A DNA stretch of 15,964 nucleotides from positions 1-15,964 of the forward strand of contig CATPAV010000138.1 of the NCBI GenBank assembly GCA_955652245.1, read 5' to 3'. A program made the translations under genes and the position numbers. This DNA is from an uncultured Candidatus Udaeobacter sp. (GTDB lineage Bacteria > Verrucomicrobiota > Verrucomicrobiia > Chthoniobacterales > UBA10450). How positions within the stretch are numbered: the stretch's first letter is position 1; each line of letters begins with the position of its first letter. Under the pieces are notes generated by a model. That model had not been told where the DNA came from, ran no database searches, and was given only the letters and a program-made list of their open reading frames with translations. Shown one piece after another: positions 1 through 6,851 of this stretch.

Positions 1-984
1 CCCCCCGGCACCGGAAAAACCACGCTCGCGCACGTCATTGCCGAGATGACGCACGCAAGGTTCGTGCGCCTGAGCGGCGTAGAAAGCAACGTGGCCGAAA
101 TGCGTCGCGTGATCTTGGCGGCGACTAATCGCCTCCGCACCTCGGGTCAAAAGACGATCCTCTTTATCGATGAAATCCATCATTTCAACAAGGCGCAGCA
201 GGACATTCTTCTGCCCGATGTTGAAAGCGGAAATCTGAGATTAATCGGCGCGACCACTTACAATCCGTTTTTCTATGTAAACAGCCCGCTCGTTTCGCGC
301 TCACAGGTTTTCCAGCTCGAACCGCTTCGTGTTGAACAATTGGAGGAATTGATCGATCGCGCGCTCGCGGATAAAGGGCGCGGCCTAGGGAATCACAAGG
401 TCAAGATCGACAAAGATGCCCGACGGCATCTCGCGAAACTGAGCGACGGCGACGCGCGCAAATGTCTAAATGCGCTCGAAATTGGCGTCCTTACCACGCA
501 GCCTGATCCCGACGGCGTGATTCACTTCACGCTCGCAGTTTCCGAGGAGAGCATTCAGCAAAAGGCGATCGTCTATGATCGCGCGGGCGACGCCCACTAC
601 GACACGATCAGCGCATTCATCAAAAGCATGCGCGCGTCCGATGAAAAAGGCGCGATGTACTGGCTCGCCAAAATGTTGCATGCTGGCGAAGATTTCCGCT
701 TTATCGCGCGGCGTATTGTCATTTTTGCCAGCGAAGACATCGGTCTGGCCGATCCGGAAGCGCTGCCGCTGGCGATCGCGACGCAGCAAGCTGTCGAATT
801 TGTCGGCCTGCCCGAAGCACGCATTCCCCTCGCGCATGCGACGGCTTACATGTGCCGGGCGGCGAAAAGCCGTGAAGCCTACGACGCGCTGAATACTGCC
901 ACGGAAAAGATTGAGATGGAACAAACAAAGCGCGTCCCGGAAGATCTCAAGAACAAACACTTTCCGGTAAATCCAGAAGGGTGA
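1..984 (+). CDS. rarA: Replication-associated recombination protein A (RarA/MgsA), 5' end outside window
   Basis: AAA+ clamp-loader-like ATPase that acts on stalled replication forks and single-stranded DNA gaps. The reading frame is open from base 1. It begins inside the Walker A motif (PPGTGKTTLAH), so roughly 50 N-terminal residues are missing. Walker B follows (ILFIDEIHHFNKAQQD, about visible residues 54-69), then sensor 1 (LIGATTYNP) and the SR.QVF arginine-finger region. The MgsA/RarA helical domain is clear (GEDFRFIARRIVIFASEDIGLADP, split here as GEDFRFIARR and IFASEDIGLADP). Family members usually run about 55-65 residues past the VP..L motif with a conserved tyrosine-rich tail. This one stops a few residues after VPEDLKNKHF. 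The next gene starts 10 bases after the stop, so there is no room for the missing tail in another frame. Identification is very secure; the short C-terminus is the odd point. Confidence 0.95.
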   Translation, partial: PPGTGKTTLAHVIAEMTHARFVRLSGVESNVAEMRRVILAATNRLRTSGQKTILFIDEIHHFNKAQQDILLPDVESGNLRLIGATTYNPFFYVNSPLVSRSQVFQLEPLRVEQLEELIDRALADKGRGLGNHKVKIDKDARRHLAKLSDGDARKCLNALEIGVLTTQPDPDGVIHFTLAVSEESIQQKAIVYDRAGDAHYDTISAFIKSMRASDEKGAMYWLAKMLHAGEDFRFIARRIVIFASEDIGLADPEALPLAIATQQAVEFVGLPEARIPLAHATAYMCRAAKSREAYDALNTATEKIEMEQTKRVPEDLKNKHFPVNPEG

Positions 985-994
985 GGGTTCCGCC

Positions 995-1612
995 GTGAGT
1001 CCAGCGTCCGATTTCGACCGAATCGCCTCACACCTCGCTCTTTGGCACGGTTATGATCCTGCCGTTAAAGCAGACCTTTACTCGACTTGCGTCCTGACTC
1101 CCTGCGGCGCTTATCTTATTGATCCAATTCCGTTGCAGAGCAAAACGCTTGACGAGCTTGTCGGCTCCGGCCGTGTTTCCGGAATTATTGTGACAAATTC
1201 CAATCACCGTCGTGCTTCTGCTCAGTTTGCCGAGAAGTTCTCGATTCCGGTCTTTGCGCGCTGCGAAATATTCTCGGATAAGATGCCGCGCCAATTCAGG
1301 AAAGTTGCAGATGGGGACGAGATTTGTGACGGGCTGCTTCTGAGTGGCATCGAGGGCGCAGCAGCTGGCGAAATCGTTCTGCATTACGCGCCAAGCGGCG
1401 GGACGCTGATCGTTGGCGATGCCCTGATTAACTTTGAGCCGTATGGGTTTACTTTTCTGCCCGCAAAGTATTGCTCGAATGAAAGAGAAATGAGGCGTTC
1501 GTTACGAAAACTTCTTAGGTACAAAGCCGACCGAATGCTTTTCGCGCATGGGTCGCCGATCCTGTCCGGGGCGAGCGGCCGGTTGCAGGCATTGCTGGAC
1601 AGCGATGCTTGA
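995..1612 (+). CDS. Metallo-beta-lactamase-fold protein lacking the metal-binding motif
   Basis: A 205-residue protein with a GTG start 10 bases after rarA; a purine-rich stretch (AAGGGTGAGG) precedes the start. The pattern is that of a compact metallo-beta-lactamase fold: an N-terminal strand region (VLTPCGAYLIDP), a turn equivalent to the THxHxDH motif, a GEI.L strand pair, then IVGDALI (residues 139-145, the usual GD position) and FAHGSPI (183-189, the usual final His). The central motif reads TNSNHRR (67-73). It keeps the leading Thr, but the His, His, Asp, His ligands are replaced by Asn, Asn, Arg and Arg. It is therefore probably not a normal dinuclear zinc hydrolase. It could be a non-catalytic or differently liganded relative. 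No substrate can be inferred. Its position between rarA and ubiA suggests co-transcription but no shared pathway. Confidence 0.7.
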   Translation: MSPASDFDRIASHLALWHGYDPAVKADLYSTCVLTPCGAYLIDPIPLQSKTLDELVGSGRVSGIIVTNSNHRRASAQFAEKFSIPVFARCEIFSDKMPRQFRKVADGDEICDGLLLSGIEGAAAGEIVLHYAPSGGTLIVGDALINFEPYGFTFLPAKYCSNEREMRRSLRKLLRYKADRMLFAHGSPILSGASGRLQALLDSDA

Positions 1613-1624
1613 ATTTCAATTGCT

Positions 1625-2503
1625 GTGGACGCTAAGGATCGACAAGGTGAGGCGAGCGGACTTGGTGGGCCGGTGACAAGGTTTCTCCGGCTGATTCGTT
1701 TTTCCCACACGGTTTTTGCGCTCCCATTTGCTCTCGGCGCGTTTGTGGTGGCCGCGAATGGCCGGCCCTCGTTGCGTACGCTGTCGCTGGTCGTGATCTG
1801 CATGGTCCTCGCGCGAACGGCAGCGATGCTCTTCAATCGCGTCGTCGATTGGTCGCTCGATCAGCGCAATCCGCGCACCGCCACGCGTCACCTGCTCGTT
1901 TCGAAATCGGCGGCCCTCATTTTCCTGACTCTAAGTTCCGCTGGATTTGTTTTCGCAGCGGCGGCGATCAATTGGCTGACGTTGATGCTCGCGCCGGCTG
2001 CTCTGGCCGTGATTTTTTTTTATTCGCTCACGAAGCGGTTCACGAGCGCGACCCACTTCTTTCTCGGATTGGCGCTGGCAATTGCGCCGGTCGGCGCCTG
2101 GATTGCGCAAACCGGACATGTCGATCTTGCGCCGCTGGTGCTTGGGGCCGGCGTGATCTGCTGGGTCGCTGGATTTGATCTGATTTATGCGACACAGGAT
2201 TATGATTTCGATCGGCGCGAAGGCATTCGGTCGCTCGTCGTAAAGCTTGGAATCGCGCGCAGTCTCCGGTTGGCCCAATTACTGCACCTTGGAATGTTTG
2301 CTGCGCTAATCGCCTTCGGCATCGCCGCCTCGCTCGGCTTGTTTTATTACTCCGGGATGCCGCTTGTTGCGGCGGCGCTTTTTTACGAGCACAAACTCAC
2401 GAGCAAACTCGATCTGGCTGGCATCAATCGCGCATTTTTCGAGAGTAATGCATTTGTCAGCGCTGTGTTTCTGATCGCGGTCTGTCTCGATCGATTGGTT
2501 TGA
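1625..2503 (+). CDS. UbiA-family polyprenyltransferase (4-hydroxybenzoate/MqnP type)
   Basis: Integral membrane enzyme that transfers a polyprenyl chain to an aromatic acceptor in quinone biosynthesis. Both Asp-rich motifs are present. The first is NRVVDWSLDQRNPRTATRH (residues 71-89), which binds the Mg-diphosphate. The second is DLIYATQDYDFDRREG (185-200). About eight hydrophobic segments fill the rest, and the length (292 aa) is normal. The RFSHTVFALPFALGAF opening and the DxxYAxQDxxFDRREG form are typical of the UbiA/MqnP subgroup, so the likely role is quinone (ubiquinone or futalosine-pathway menaquinone) prenylation. The acceptor cannot be fixed from sequence. The start used is GTG at 1625, 12 bases after the preceding gene. 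GTG at 1673 (VTRFLRLIRF) is an equally plausible start and would remove a polar leader. The gene ends 4 bases from the convergent rpiB stop, so the two transcripts must overlap or terminate inside coding sequence. Confidence 0.88.
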   Translation: MDAKDRQGEASGLGGPVTRFLRLIRFSHTVFALPFALGAFVVAANGRPSLRTLSLVVICMVLARTAAMLFNRVVDWSLDQRNPRTATRHLLVSKSAALIFLTLSSAGFVFAAAAINWLTLMLAPAALAVIFFYSLTKRFTSATHFFLGLALAIAPVGAWIAQTGHVDLAPLVLGAGVICWVAGFDLIYATQDYDFDRREGIRSLVVKLGIARSLRLAQLLHLGMFAALIAFGIAASLGLFYYSGMPLVAAALFYEHKLTSKLDLAGINRAFFESNAFVSAVFLIAVCLDRLV

Positions 2504-2507
2504 CCGA

Positions 2508-2939
2508 TCACATCGCGTTTAGCTGTGCCACGCGCCTCTCGTGCCGGCCGCCATCGAAACCTGTTTCCAGCCAGATCCGTACAATCTTTAGCGCGAGATC
2601 CTCGGGAATCATGCGCTCTCCGATCGAGAGAACATTCGCGTCATTATGTTGGCGGGAAAGCCGGGCCGATTCTTCATTCCAGCAAAGCGCGCAACGCACG
2701 CCATGAACCTTGTTCGCTACCATCGCTTCGCCGTTGCCCGAGCCGCCGAACACAATGCCACGTTCGCATTCGCCGCGTGCGACTGCTTCTGCGGCTGGGC
2801 GAATAAAGAGCGGGTAATCGACCGGTTCCTCACTGAACGTTCCGAAGTCTTTTACTTCGTGTCCGAGTCTGCCGAGCAGTTCCCTCACTCTCTCTTTGTA
2901 GCGAAAACCGGCGTGATCCGTGCCGAGCGAAATTTTCAT
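2508..2939 (-). CDS. rpiB: Ribose-5-phosphate isomerase B
   Basis: Interconverts ribose-5-phosphate and ribulose-5-phosphate in the non-oxidative pentose phosphate pathway (RpiB/LacAB family, cytoplasmic). The length of 143 aa is normal. Family features are GTDHAGF (6-12), the DYP turn (41-43), the phosphate/active-site loop GGSGNGEAMVANK (65-77), and RQHNDANVLSIGERM (96-110). The active-site loop is the actinobacterial type. Where the E. coli-type enzyme has CGTGIG with a catalytic Cys, this has GGSGNGE with Glu71 in the position assigned as the base in the Mycobacterium tuberculosis enzyme. The start is ATG with no clear ribosome binding site. The gene lies 94 bases downstream of the DnaJ-like gene on the same strand, so the two may share a transcript. 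Confidence 0.95.
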   Translation of the reverse strand: MKISLGTDHAGFRYKERVRELLGRLGHEVKDFGTFSEEPVDYPLFIRPAAEAVARGECERGIVFGGSGNGEAMVANKVHGVRCALCWNEESARLSRQHNDANVLSIGERMIPEDLALKIVRIWLETGFDGGRHERRVAQLNAM

Positions 2940-3033
2940 TACGAGAATTTGTTAAACCGAATTCATGCAGAATGTCGAGAAGGTAGCGACGATTGACTTC
3001 AATTACCGGGCGGTTCGGGTGAACCCATCCCAT

Positions 3034-3987
3034 CTACCCGCCGTGCAGTTTGGCCAGTTCACTCCAGATTTCCCGCTCCCGCTCGGTTAATTTTTTCGGG
3101 ACATTCATTTTGACGACCACGTAAAGATCGCCGCGCTTGCCGGAAATTCCCGGAAGCCCTTGTCCGCGCAAGCGAAAGCGTTGTCCGCCCTGCGTCCCTG
3201 GTGGGACTTTCAAACGCACAGTTTTTTCAAGCGTTGGCACCCTTAGTTCGGTTCCAAGCACCGCCTGCCATGGTGCAATCTTCACTTCGTGAATGAGATC
3301 GCTTCCTTCAACCGTGAAATCAGGATGTCGAGCCAAGCGCACTCGCAAAAATAAATCGCCGCTTTTCCCGCCGCGTGCTCCCGCTTCCCCTTGGCCGGCG
3401 AGCCGAATGCGTTGCCCTTCATGCACGCCGCGCGGGATTTTGACTTGGTAGGTTTCCACTTTGTTTGAACCCGCGCGGCGTAGCGAAACCGACCTCGTCG
3501 ACCTGCGAAGCGCTTCTTCGAGTGTGACCATGATGTCCGCTTCGACATCGCTCCCGCGTTCGGCCGTCGCCGGACGTCCGCCGAACCCGCCGAAAGCCGA
3601 TCGGCCTCGGCCGCCGCCGAAAAATGCCTCGAAGAAATCGCTAAACCCTGTTCCGCCAAATTCGAATTCGACTCCGCCGTCGCTGCCTCCGTATTGATAA
3701 AATCCGCCGCCGGGCTGCTGCGCCCCCCATCCGGGCGGCGGCTGAAATCCACCCGGCTGATTCCAATTCGCGCCAAGCTGATCGTATTTCTTTCGTTTTT
3801 CCGGATCGCTCAGGACCTCATACGCCTCATTGATCTGCTTGAACTTTTCCTCGGCGGCCGCTTTGTCCTTCGCGACATCGGGATGATGCTTCCGGGCCAG
3901 CTTGCGAAAGGCAGTGCGAATTTCGTCTTCGCTTGCTGTCTTCGACACGCCCAACGTTTCGTAATAATCTCTAAACTGCACCGGCAT
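3034..3987 (-). CDS. DnaJ-class co-chaperone, CbpA type (no zinc finger)
   Basis: Hsp40 co-chaperone that would stimulate a DnaK ATPase. The J domain covers residues 8-70 (YYETLGVSKTASEDEIR ...) with the essential HPD at 35-37 and the helix IV motif DPEKRKKYDQLG. A Gly/Phe-rich linker follows (about 72-140; FSDFFEAFFGGG). The two C-terminal beta domains follow (from SDVEADIMVTLEEAL; IPRGVHEGQRIRLAGQG; VPPGTQGGQRFRLRGQG). The cysteine zinc finger of true DnaJ is absent, so this is the CbpA/type II architecture, 317 aa. CbpA proteins in other bacteria also bind curved DNA; whether this one does is unknown. The start is ATG at 3987, divergent from the DUF2905 gene across a gap of about 80-90 bases that must hold both promoters, though I see no strong consensus there. 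rpiB follows downstream. Confidence 0.93.
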   Translation of the reverse strand: MPVQFRDYYETLGVSKTASEDEIRTAFRKLARKHHPDVAKDKAAAEEKFKQINEAYEVLSDPEKRKKYDQLGANWNQPGGFQPPPGWGAQQPGGGFYQYGGSDGGVEFEFGGTGFSDFFEAFFGGGRGRSAFGGFGGRPATAERGSDVEADIMVTLEEALRRSTRSVSLRRAGSNKVETYQVKIPRGVHEGQRIRLAGQGEAGARGGKSGDLFLRVRLARHPDFTVEGSDLIHEVKIAPWQAVLGTELRVPTLEKTVRLKVPPGTQGGQRFRLRGQGLPGISGKRGDLYVVVKMNVPKKLTEREREIWSELAKLHGG

Positions 3988-4080
3988 CGCCTTGAATCTC
4001 TCGCACGACTCGCGCGGCGCAACTATCCGCTTCCATTTGCCCTGAATTAAATTGTCGAAGAAACTGTGGCGATGCGGGAA

Positions 4081-4284
4081 ATGGGGAAATTTTTGATGAT
4101 GCTTGGGGGCGTGAGCGTTGTGGCTGGTCTCGTGCTATGGGCCGGATTTGCGCCAAAATGGCTGGGGCGTTTACCTGGGGACATCCGGATCGAACGCGGG
4201 CATTCCGCTTTTTATTTCCCGATCGTCACCTGCATCATTCTCAGTATTCTGCTGAGTTTATTATTGTCGATCTTCCGGCGCTGA
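4081..4284 (+). CDS. DUF2905 family small membrane protein
   Basis: A small protein with two hydrophobic segments (KFLMMLGGVSVVAGLVLWAGF and FYFPIVTCIILSILLSLLLSIF, each described here in part) joined by the conserved loop LGRLPGDIRIERG. That loop and the FYFP..TC.ILS pattern define the DUF2905 family, whose members are about 65-72 aa. Function is unknown. The start is ambiguous: GTG 4066, ATG 4072 and ATG 4081 are in frame. Family members usually begin with MGKFL, which matches ATG 4081. ATG 4072 has the better spacing from the purine-rich GAAGAAA. It is the first gene of a plus-strand cluster; the UDG gene begins 12 bases after its stop. Confidence 0.85.
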   Translation: MGKFLMMLGGVSVVAGLVLWAGFAPKWLGRLPGDIRIERGHSAFYFPIVTCIILSILLSLLLSIFRR

Positions 4285-4296
4285 CCATCCTTCCAA

Positions 4297-4968
4297 ATGG
4301 TCGCCCGTTCGCGTATTCAGGCCCATCTCGAGGACCACGTTATTCGTCTAATGCAATGCCGGCGTTGTCCACGCATGCAATCGACGCCTGTTTCAGGCGG
4401 CGCTGTTATCAGCGATGTCATGCTAATTGGCCAGGCGCCTGGACCAAGAGAACCGGTTCTGCAAAAACCATTTGCGCATACCGCCGGGCGCACGCTCTTT
4501 CAGTGGTTCGAAAAATTCTGCGGTCTCGCGGAATCAACTGTCAGATCGAAAATCTATTTTGCGGCAGTTTGCCGATGTTTTCCCGGCAAAACTGTGACCG
4601 GCGGTGATCGCGTTCCTGCGCCGGATGAAATTCGAAATTGCTCCTCATGGATGGATGAGGAGATCGAAATCTTGCGACCGCGCCTCATTATTCCGGTCGG
4701 ACGCTTAGCGATTACGCAGTTCATCGAGTGCACGAAATTAGAAAAAGTGATCGGCCGCAAATTCTGCGTTCGTCGCGCTGGACACACCCTTGATCTAATC
4801 CCGCTGCCGCATCCGTCCGGCGCATCGCCGTGGCACAAAGTCTCGCCTGGCAAGCAACTGACTGAGCGCGCAATGCGCCACGTCGCGCGCCATCCCGCGA
4901 TTGCCGCATTGGCAGGGTGCGACCAGAGCTTGTCCCGAGCGAAGTCGAACGAGACGCGCCGAAATTGA
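4297..4968 (+). CDS. Uracil-DNA glycosylase-superfamily protein (iron-sulfur, family 4/5-like)
   Basis: Probable base-excision repair glycosylase. Visible are an N-terminal Cys pair (CRRC, 21-24), motif A GQAPGPRE (45-52), PFAHTAGRTLF (58-68), and a second Cys set at 92/94 and 115 (AAVCRCFPGK ... EIRNCSSW). These spacings suit the 4Fe-4S cluster of family 4/5 enzymes. Also visible are LRPRLIIPVGRLAI (126-139) and motif B PLPHPSGAS (169-177). Motif A has Gln where most family 4 enzymes have Glu (GEAPG), so substrate range is uncertain. The last ~17 residues (from about GCDQSLSRAKS) are encoded by a short interspersed repeat at 4930-4952 plus the following bases, which supply the stop. This tail is unlikely to belong to the ancestral protein. 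The ATG start has no obvious ribosome binding site and lies 12 bases after the DUF2905 stop. Confidence 0.88.
   Translation: MVARSRIQAHLEDHVIRLMQCRRCPRMQSTPVSGGAVISDVMLIGQAPGPREPVLQKPFAHTAGRTLFQWFEKFCGLAESTVRSKIYFAAVCRCFPGKTVTGGDRVPAPDEIRNCSSWMDEEIEILRPRLIIPVGRLAITQFIECTKLEKVIGRKFCVRRAGHTLDLIPLPHPSGASPWHKVSPGKQLTERAMRHVARHPAIAALAGCDQSLSRAKSNETRRN
4930..4952 (+). repeat. Short interspersed repeat, copy 1 (TGTCCCGAGCGAAGTCGAA core)
   Basis: The core TGTCCCGAGCGAAGTCGAA at 4931-4949 matches a second copy at 7842-7861 except for one transition and a small indel. From general knowledge, sequences of the form TGTCCTGAGCGnAGTCGAA recur many times in several bacterial genomes, and their translation (CPERSR) appears at the ends of many predicted proteins. 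Here it lies across the 3' end of the UDG gene, just before oligoendopeptidase F. Copy number in this genome cannot be seen from the window. Confidence 0.65.
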
Positions 4969-5005
4969 CTCGCCTCAGTACGCAATCCAACGTGCGAATT
5001 CCTTG

Positions 5006-6808
5006 ATGGACGAATCAAAAATACGAACACGCTCTGAAATTCCCGAATCGGATAAGTGGGATCTGACGGGTCTTTTCGCTGACGTGGGAAAGTGGCGGGA
5101 AGATTTTATCCGGGTCCAAAAAACCTATCCGCAACTGAAAGAATGGAAGGGCAAGCTCGGCGCGTCGCCTCAAAGCCTCGCTGAGTGTCTTGAATTTGAG
5201 AAGGCGCTCGAGCTGAAACTCGAGCGTCTTTATCACTTTGCGTCCCTACAACTAGCGGAGGACAGCGCGAACAACGAATACCTCGCGCGGATCGGACAGA
5301 TCCAAAATCTGATGACGAAGATCGGTGAAGCTGCGGCGTTTGTTGTCCCAGAAATCCAGGCGATCGGCGATGAGGTTTTTGCAACGTTCATCGTCGATCC
5401 GTCACTGGCCGATTGGCGGATCAAGCTGCACAAAATTCGGCGGCTGAAGGCTCACGTGCTCTCCGAGCCGGAGGAACGCATTCTCGCTTTAGGAAAGGTC
5501 GCGCTCAGCGGTTACGACGACACATTCTCGCAACTCACCGATGTGGACATGAAGTTTGGCGTGTTAACCGATGAAACCGGGCGCGAGAAACCGTTAACGC
5601 AAAGTTCCTTCAGTTCTTTTTTGGTAAAACGCGATCCCGAATTACGCAGACGCGCCTTTCACCAGTTCTACGCGGAATTCCAAGACCACCAATACACGCT
5701 TGCCGCGTCGCTGGCTTACTCGGTCAAAGCGGACATCTTTCGCGCACGCGCCCGGCATTATTCATCCGCTCTGGAAGCGGCCCTGTTCCCTGACGACGTC
5801 CCGATTTCCGTTTACGGCGGATTGATCGCCTCGGTCCGCGCGAACTTGAAGCCGCTTTTTCGCTACTTCGAATTGCGCCGGCGCGTGCTCGGTTTGGCCG
5901 AGTTGCATCATTACGACACTTACGCGCCGCTCGTTCCGGAAGTTGAAACACGCGTCACTTTTGATCGAGCCGTCGAGCATGTGCTCGCCGCGCTCGCACC
6001 GCTCGGAAAAGAATATGTCGATGTTCTGGCCGAAGGGCTGCGGGGGCGCTGGTGCGACCGATATGAAACAAAAGGCAAACGCAGCGGCGCGTTTTCATCC
6101 GGAAGCTATGGTACGTCGCCCTACATCCTCATGAACTACAAGGACGACGTCTTCGCCGACGTTTATACGCTGGCGCACGAAGCCGGCCACTCGATGCACA
6201 CCTGGTTTTCTCAAAAATCGCGGCGCTTTCAGGATTACGAGTACCCGATCTTTCTGGCGGAGGTCGCATCGACATTCAACGAAGAATTGCTCACCCATCA
6301 TCTGCTCGAGCAGACGAACGATCCGAAGATGCGCGCTTATATTATTAACCGGCAGATCGATGATCTTCGCGGCACCCTGTTTCGGCAGACAATGTTCGCC
6401 GAATTTGAGAAGATCATCCACGCGATCGAGGAAAGCGACGACGCGCTCACGCTCGACGTTTTCAAATCGCAGTACCGCAAGCTTCTCGAGATCTACTTTG
6501 CGGAAAATTTTGTTCTCGATCCGCAACTCGATCTGGAATGTCTCCGCATTCCGCATTTCTACAGCGCATTCTATGTTTATAAGTATGCGACCGGAATTTC
6601 CGCCGCCGTTGCGCTTTCGGAGCGGGTTCTCTCCGGCGAGTGCGGCAGCGTAGATGCGTATCTAAACTTCCTGCGCTCCGGCGGCTCGAAGTTCCCGCTC
6701 GGCGCGCTCAAGACCGCTGGCGTGGACATGGCAACATCGGCACCGATCGAGAGCGCGCTGCAATTGTTTGAGCGACGTCTGGATGAGCTCGAATCGCTCT
6801 TGCTATAG
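5006..6808 (+). CDS. pepF: Oligoendopeptidase F (M3 family zinc metallopeptidase)
   Basis: Cytoplasmic zinc endopeptidase that cleaves short peptides. The zinc site HEAGH is at residues 391-395 (TLAHEAGHSMHTWFS), with the third ligand Glu about 24 residues on, near 419 (FLAEVASTFNEELL). Upstream is GAFSSGSYGTSPYILMNY, a conserved M3B/PepF strand. The N-terminal helical domain opens with SDKWDLTGLF, as in the family. From ATG 5006 the protein is 600 aa, the usual PepF size. The frame stays open upstream to 4901, but that extension (with CPERSRTRR) is the interspersed repeat read in this frame and overlaps the UDG gene. ATG 5006 is therefore the sensible start. No ribosome binding site is evident. 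There is no signal peptide. The gene follows UDG after 37 bases on the same strand. Confidence 0.95.
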   Translation: MDESKIRTRSEIPESDKWDLTGLFADVGKWREDFIRVQKTYPQLKEWKGKLGASPQSLAECLEFEKALELKLERLYHFASLQLAEDSANNEYLARIGQIQNLMTKIGEAAAFVVPEIQAIGDEVFATFIVDPSLADWRIKLHKIRRLKAHVLSEPEERILALGKVALSGYDDTFSQLTDVDMKFGVLTDETGREKPLTQSSFSSFLVKRDPELRRRAFHQFYAEFQDHQYTLAASLAYSVKADIFRARARHYSSALEAALFPDDVPISVYGGLIASVRANLKPLFRYFELRRRVLGLAELHHYDTYAPLVPEVETRVTFDRAVEHVLAALAPLGKEYVDVLAEGLRGRWCDRYETKGKRSGAFSSGSYGTSPYILMNYKDDVFADVYTLAHEAGHSMHTWFSQKSRRFQDYEYPIFLAEVASTFNEELLTHHLLEQTNDPKMRAYIINRQIDDLRGTLFRQTMFAEFEKIIHAIEESDDALTLDVFKSQYRKLLEIYFAENFVLDPQLDLECLRIPHFYSAFYVYKYATGISAAVALSERVLSGECGSVDAYLNFLRSGGSKFPLGALKTAGVDMATSAPIESALQLFERRLDELESLLL

Positions 6809-6851
6809 CAAAAGTCGGACGACACGGAGACCGCCCTTCCAAAATTCCAGG

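Noticed and set aside
995..2503. A rarA, MBL-like and ubiA group as a new functional system.
   Set aside because: Close spacing is the only link; the known roles (fork repair, quinone prenylation) share no pathway, so a system claim is not supported.
2830..3033. A 67-codon minus-strand frame starting right after the DnaJ-like stop.
   Set aside because: More than half of it lies inside rpiB in another frame and it has no family look; the first 31 codons are just the dnaJ-rpiB gap.
3540..3560. TTCGACATCGCTCCCGCG resembles the reverse complement of the interspersed repeat.
   Set aside because: It encodes the conserved ERGSDVEAD segment of the DnaJ-like protein and is explained by that coding constraint.
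4901..5005. N-terminal extension of oligoendopeptidase F.
   Set aside because: It overlaps the UDG gene, contains the repeat-derived CPERSR and is absent from the family; ATG 5006 gives the normal 600-residue size.
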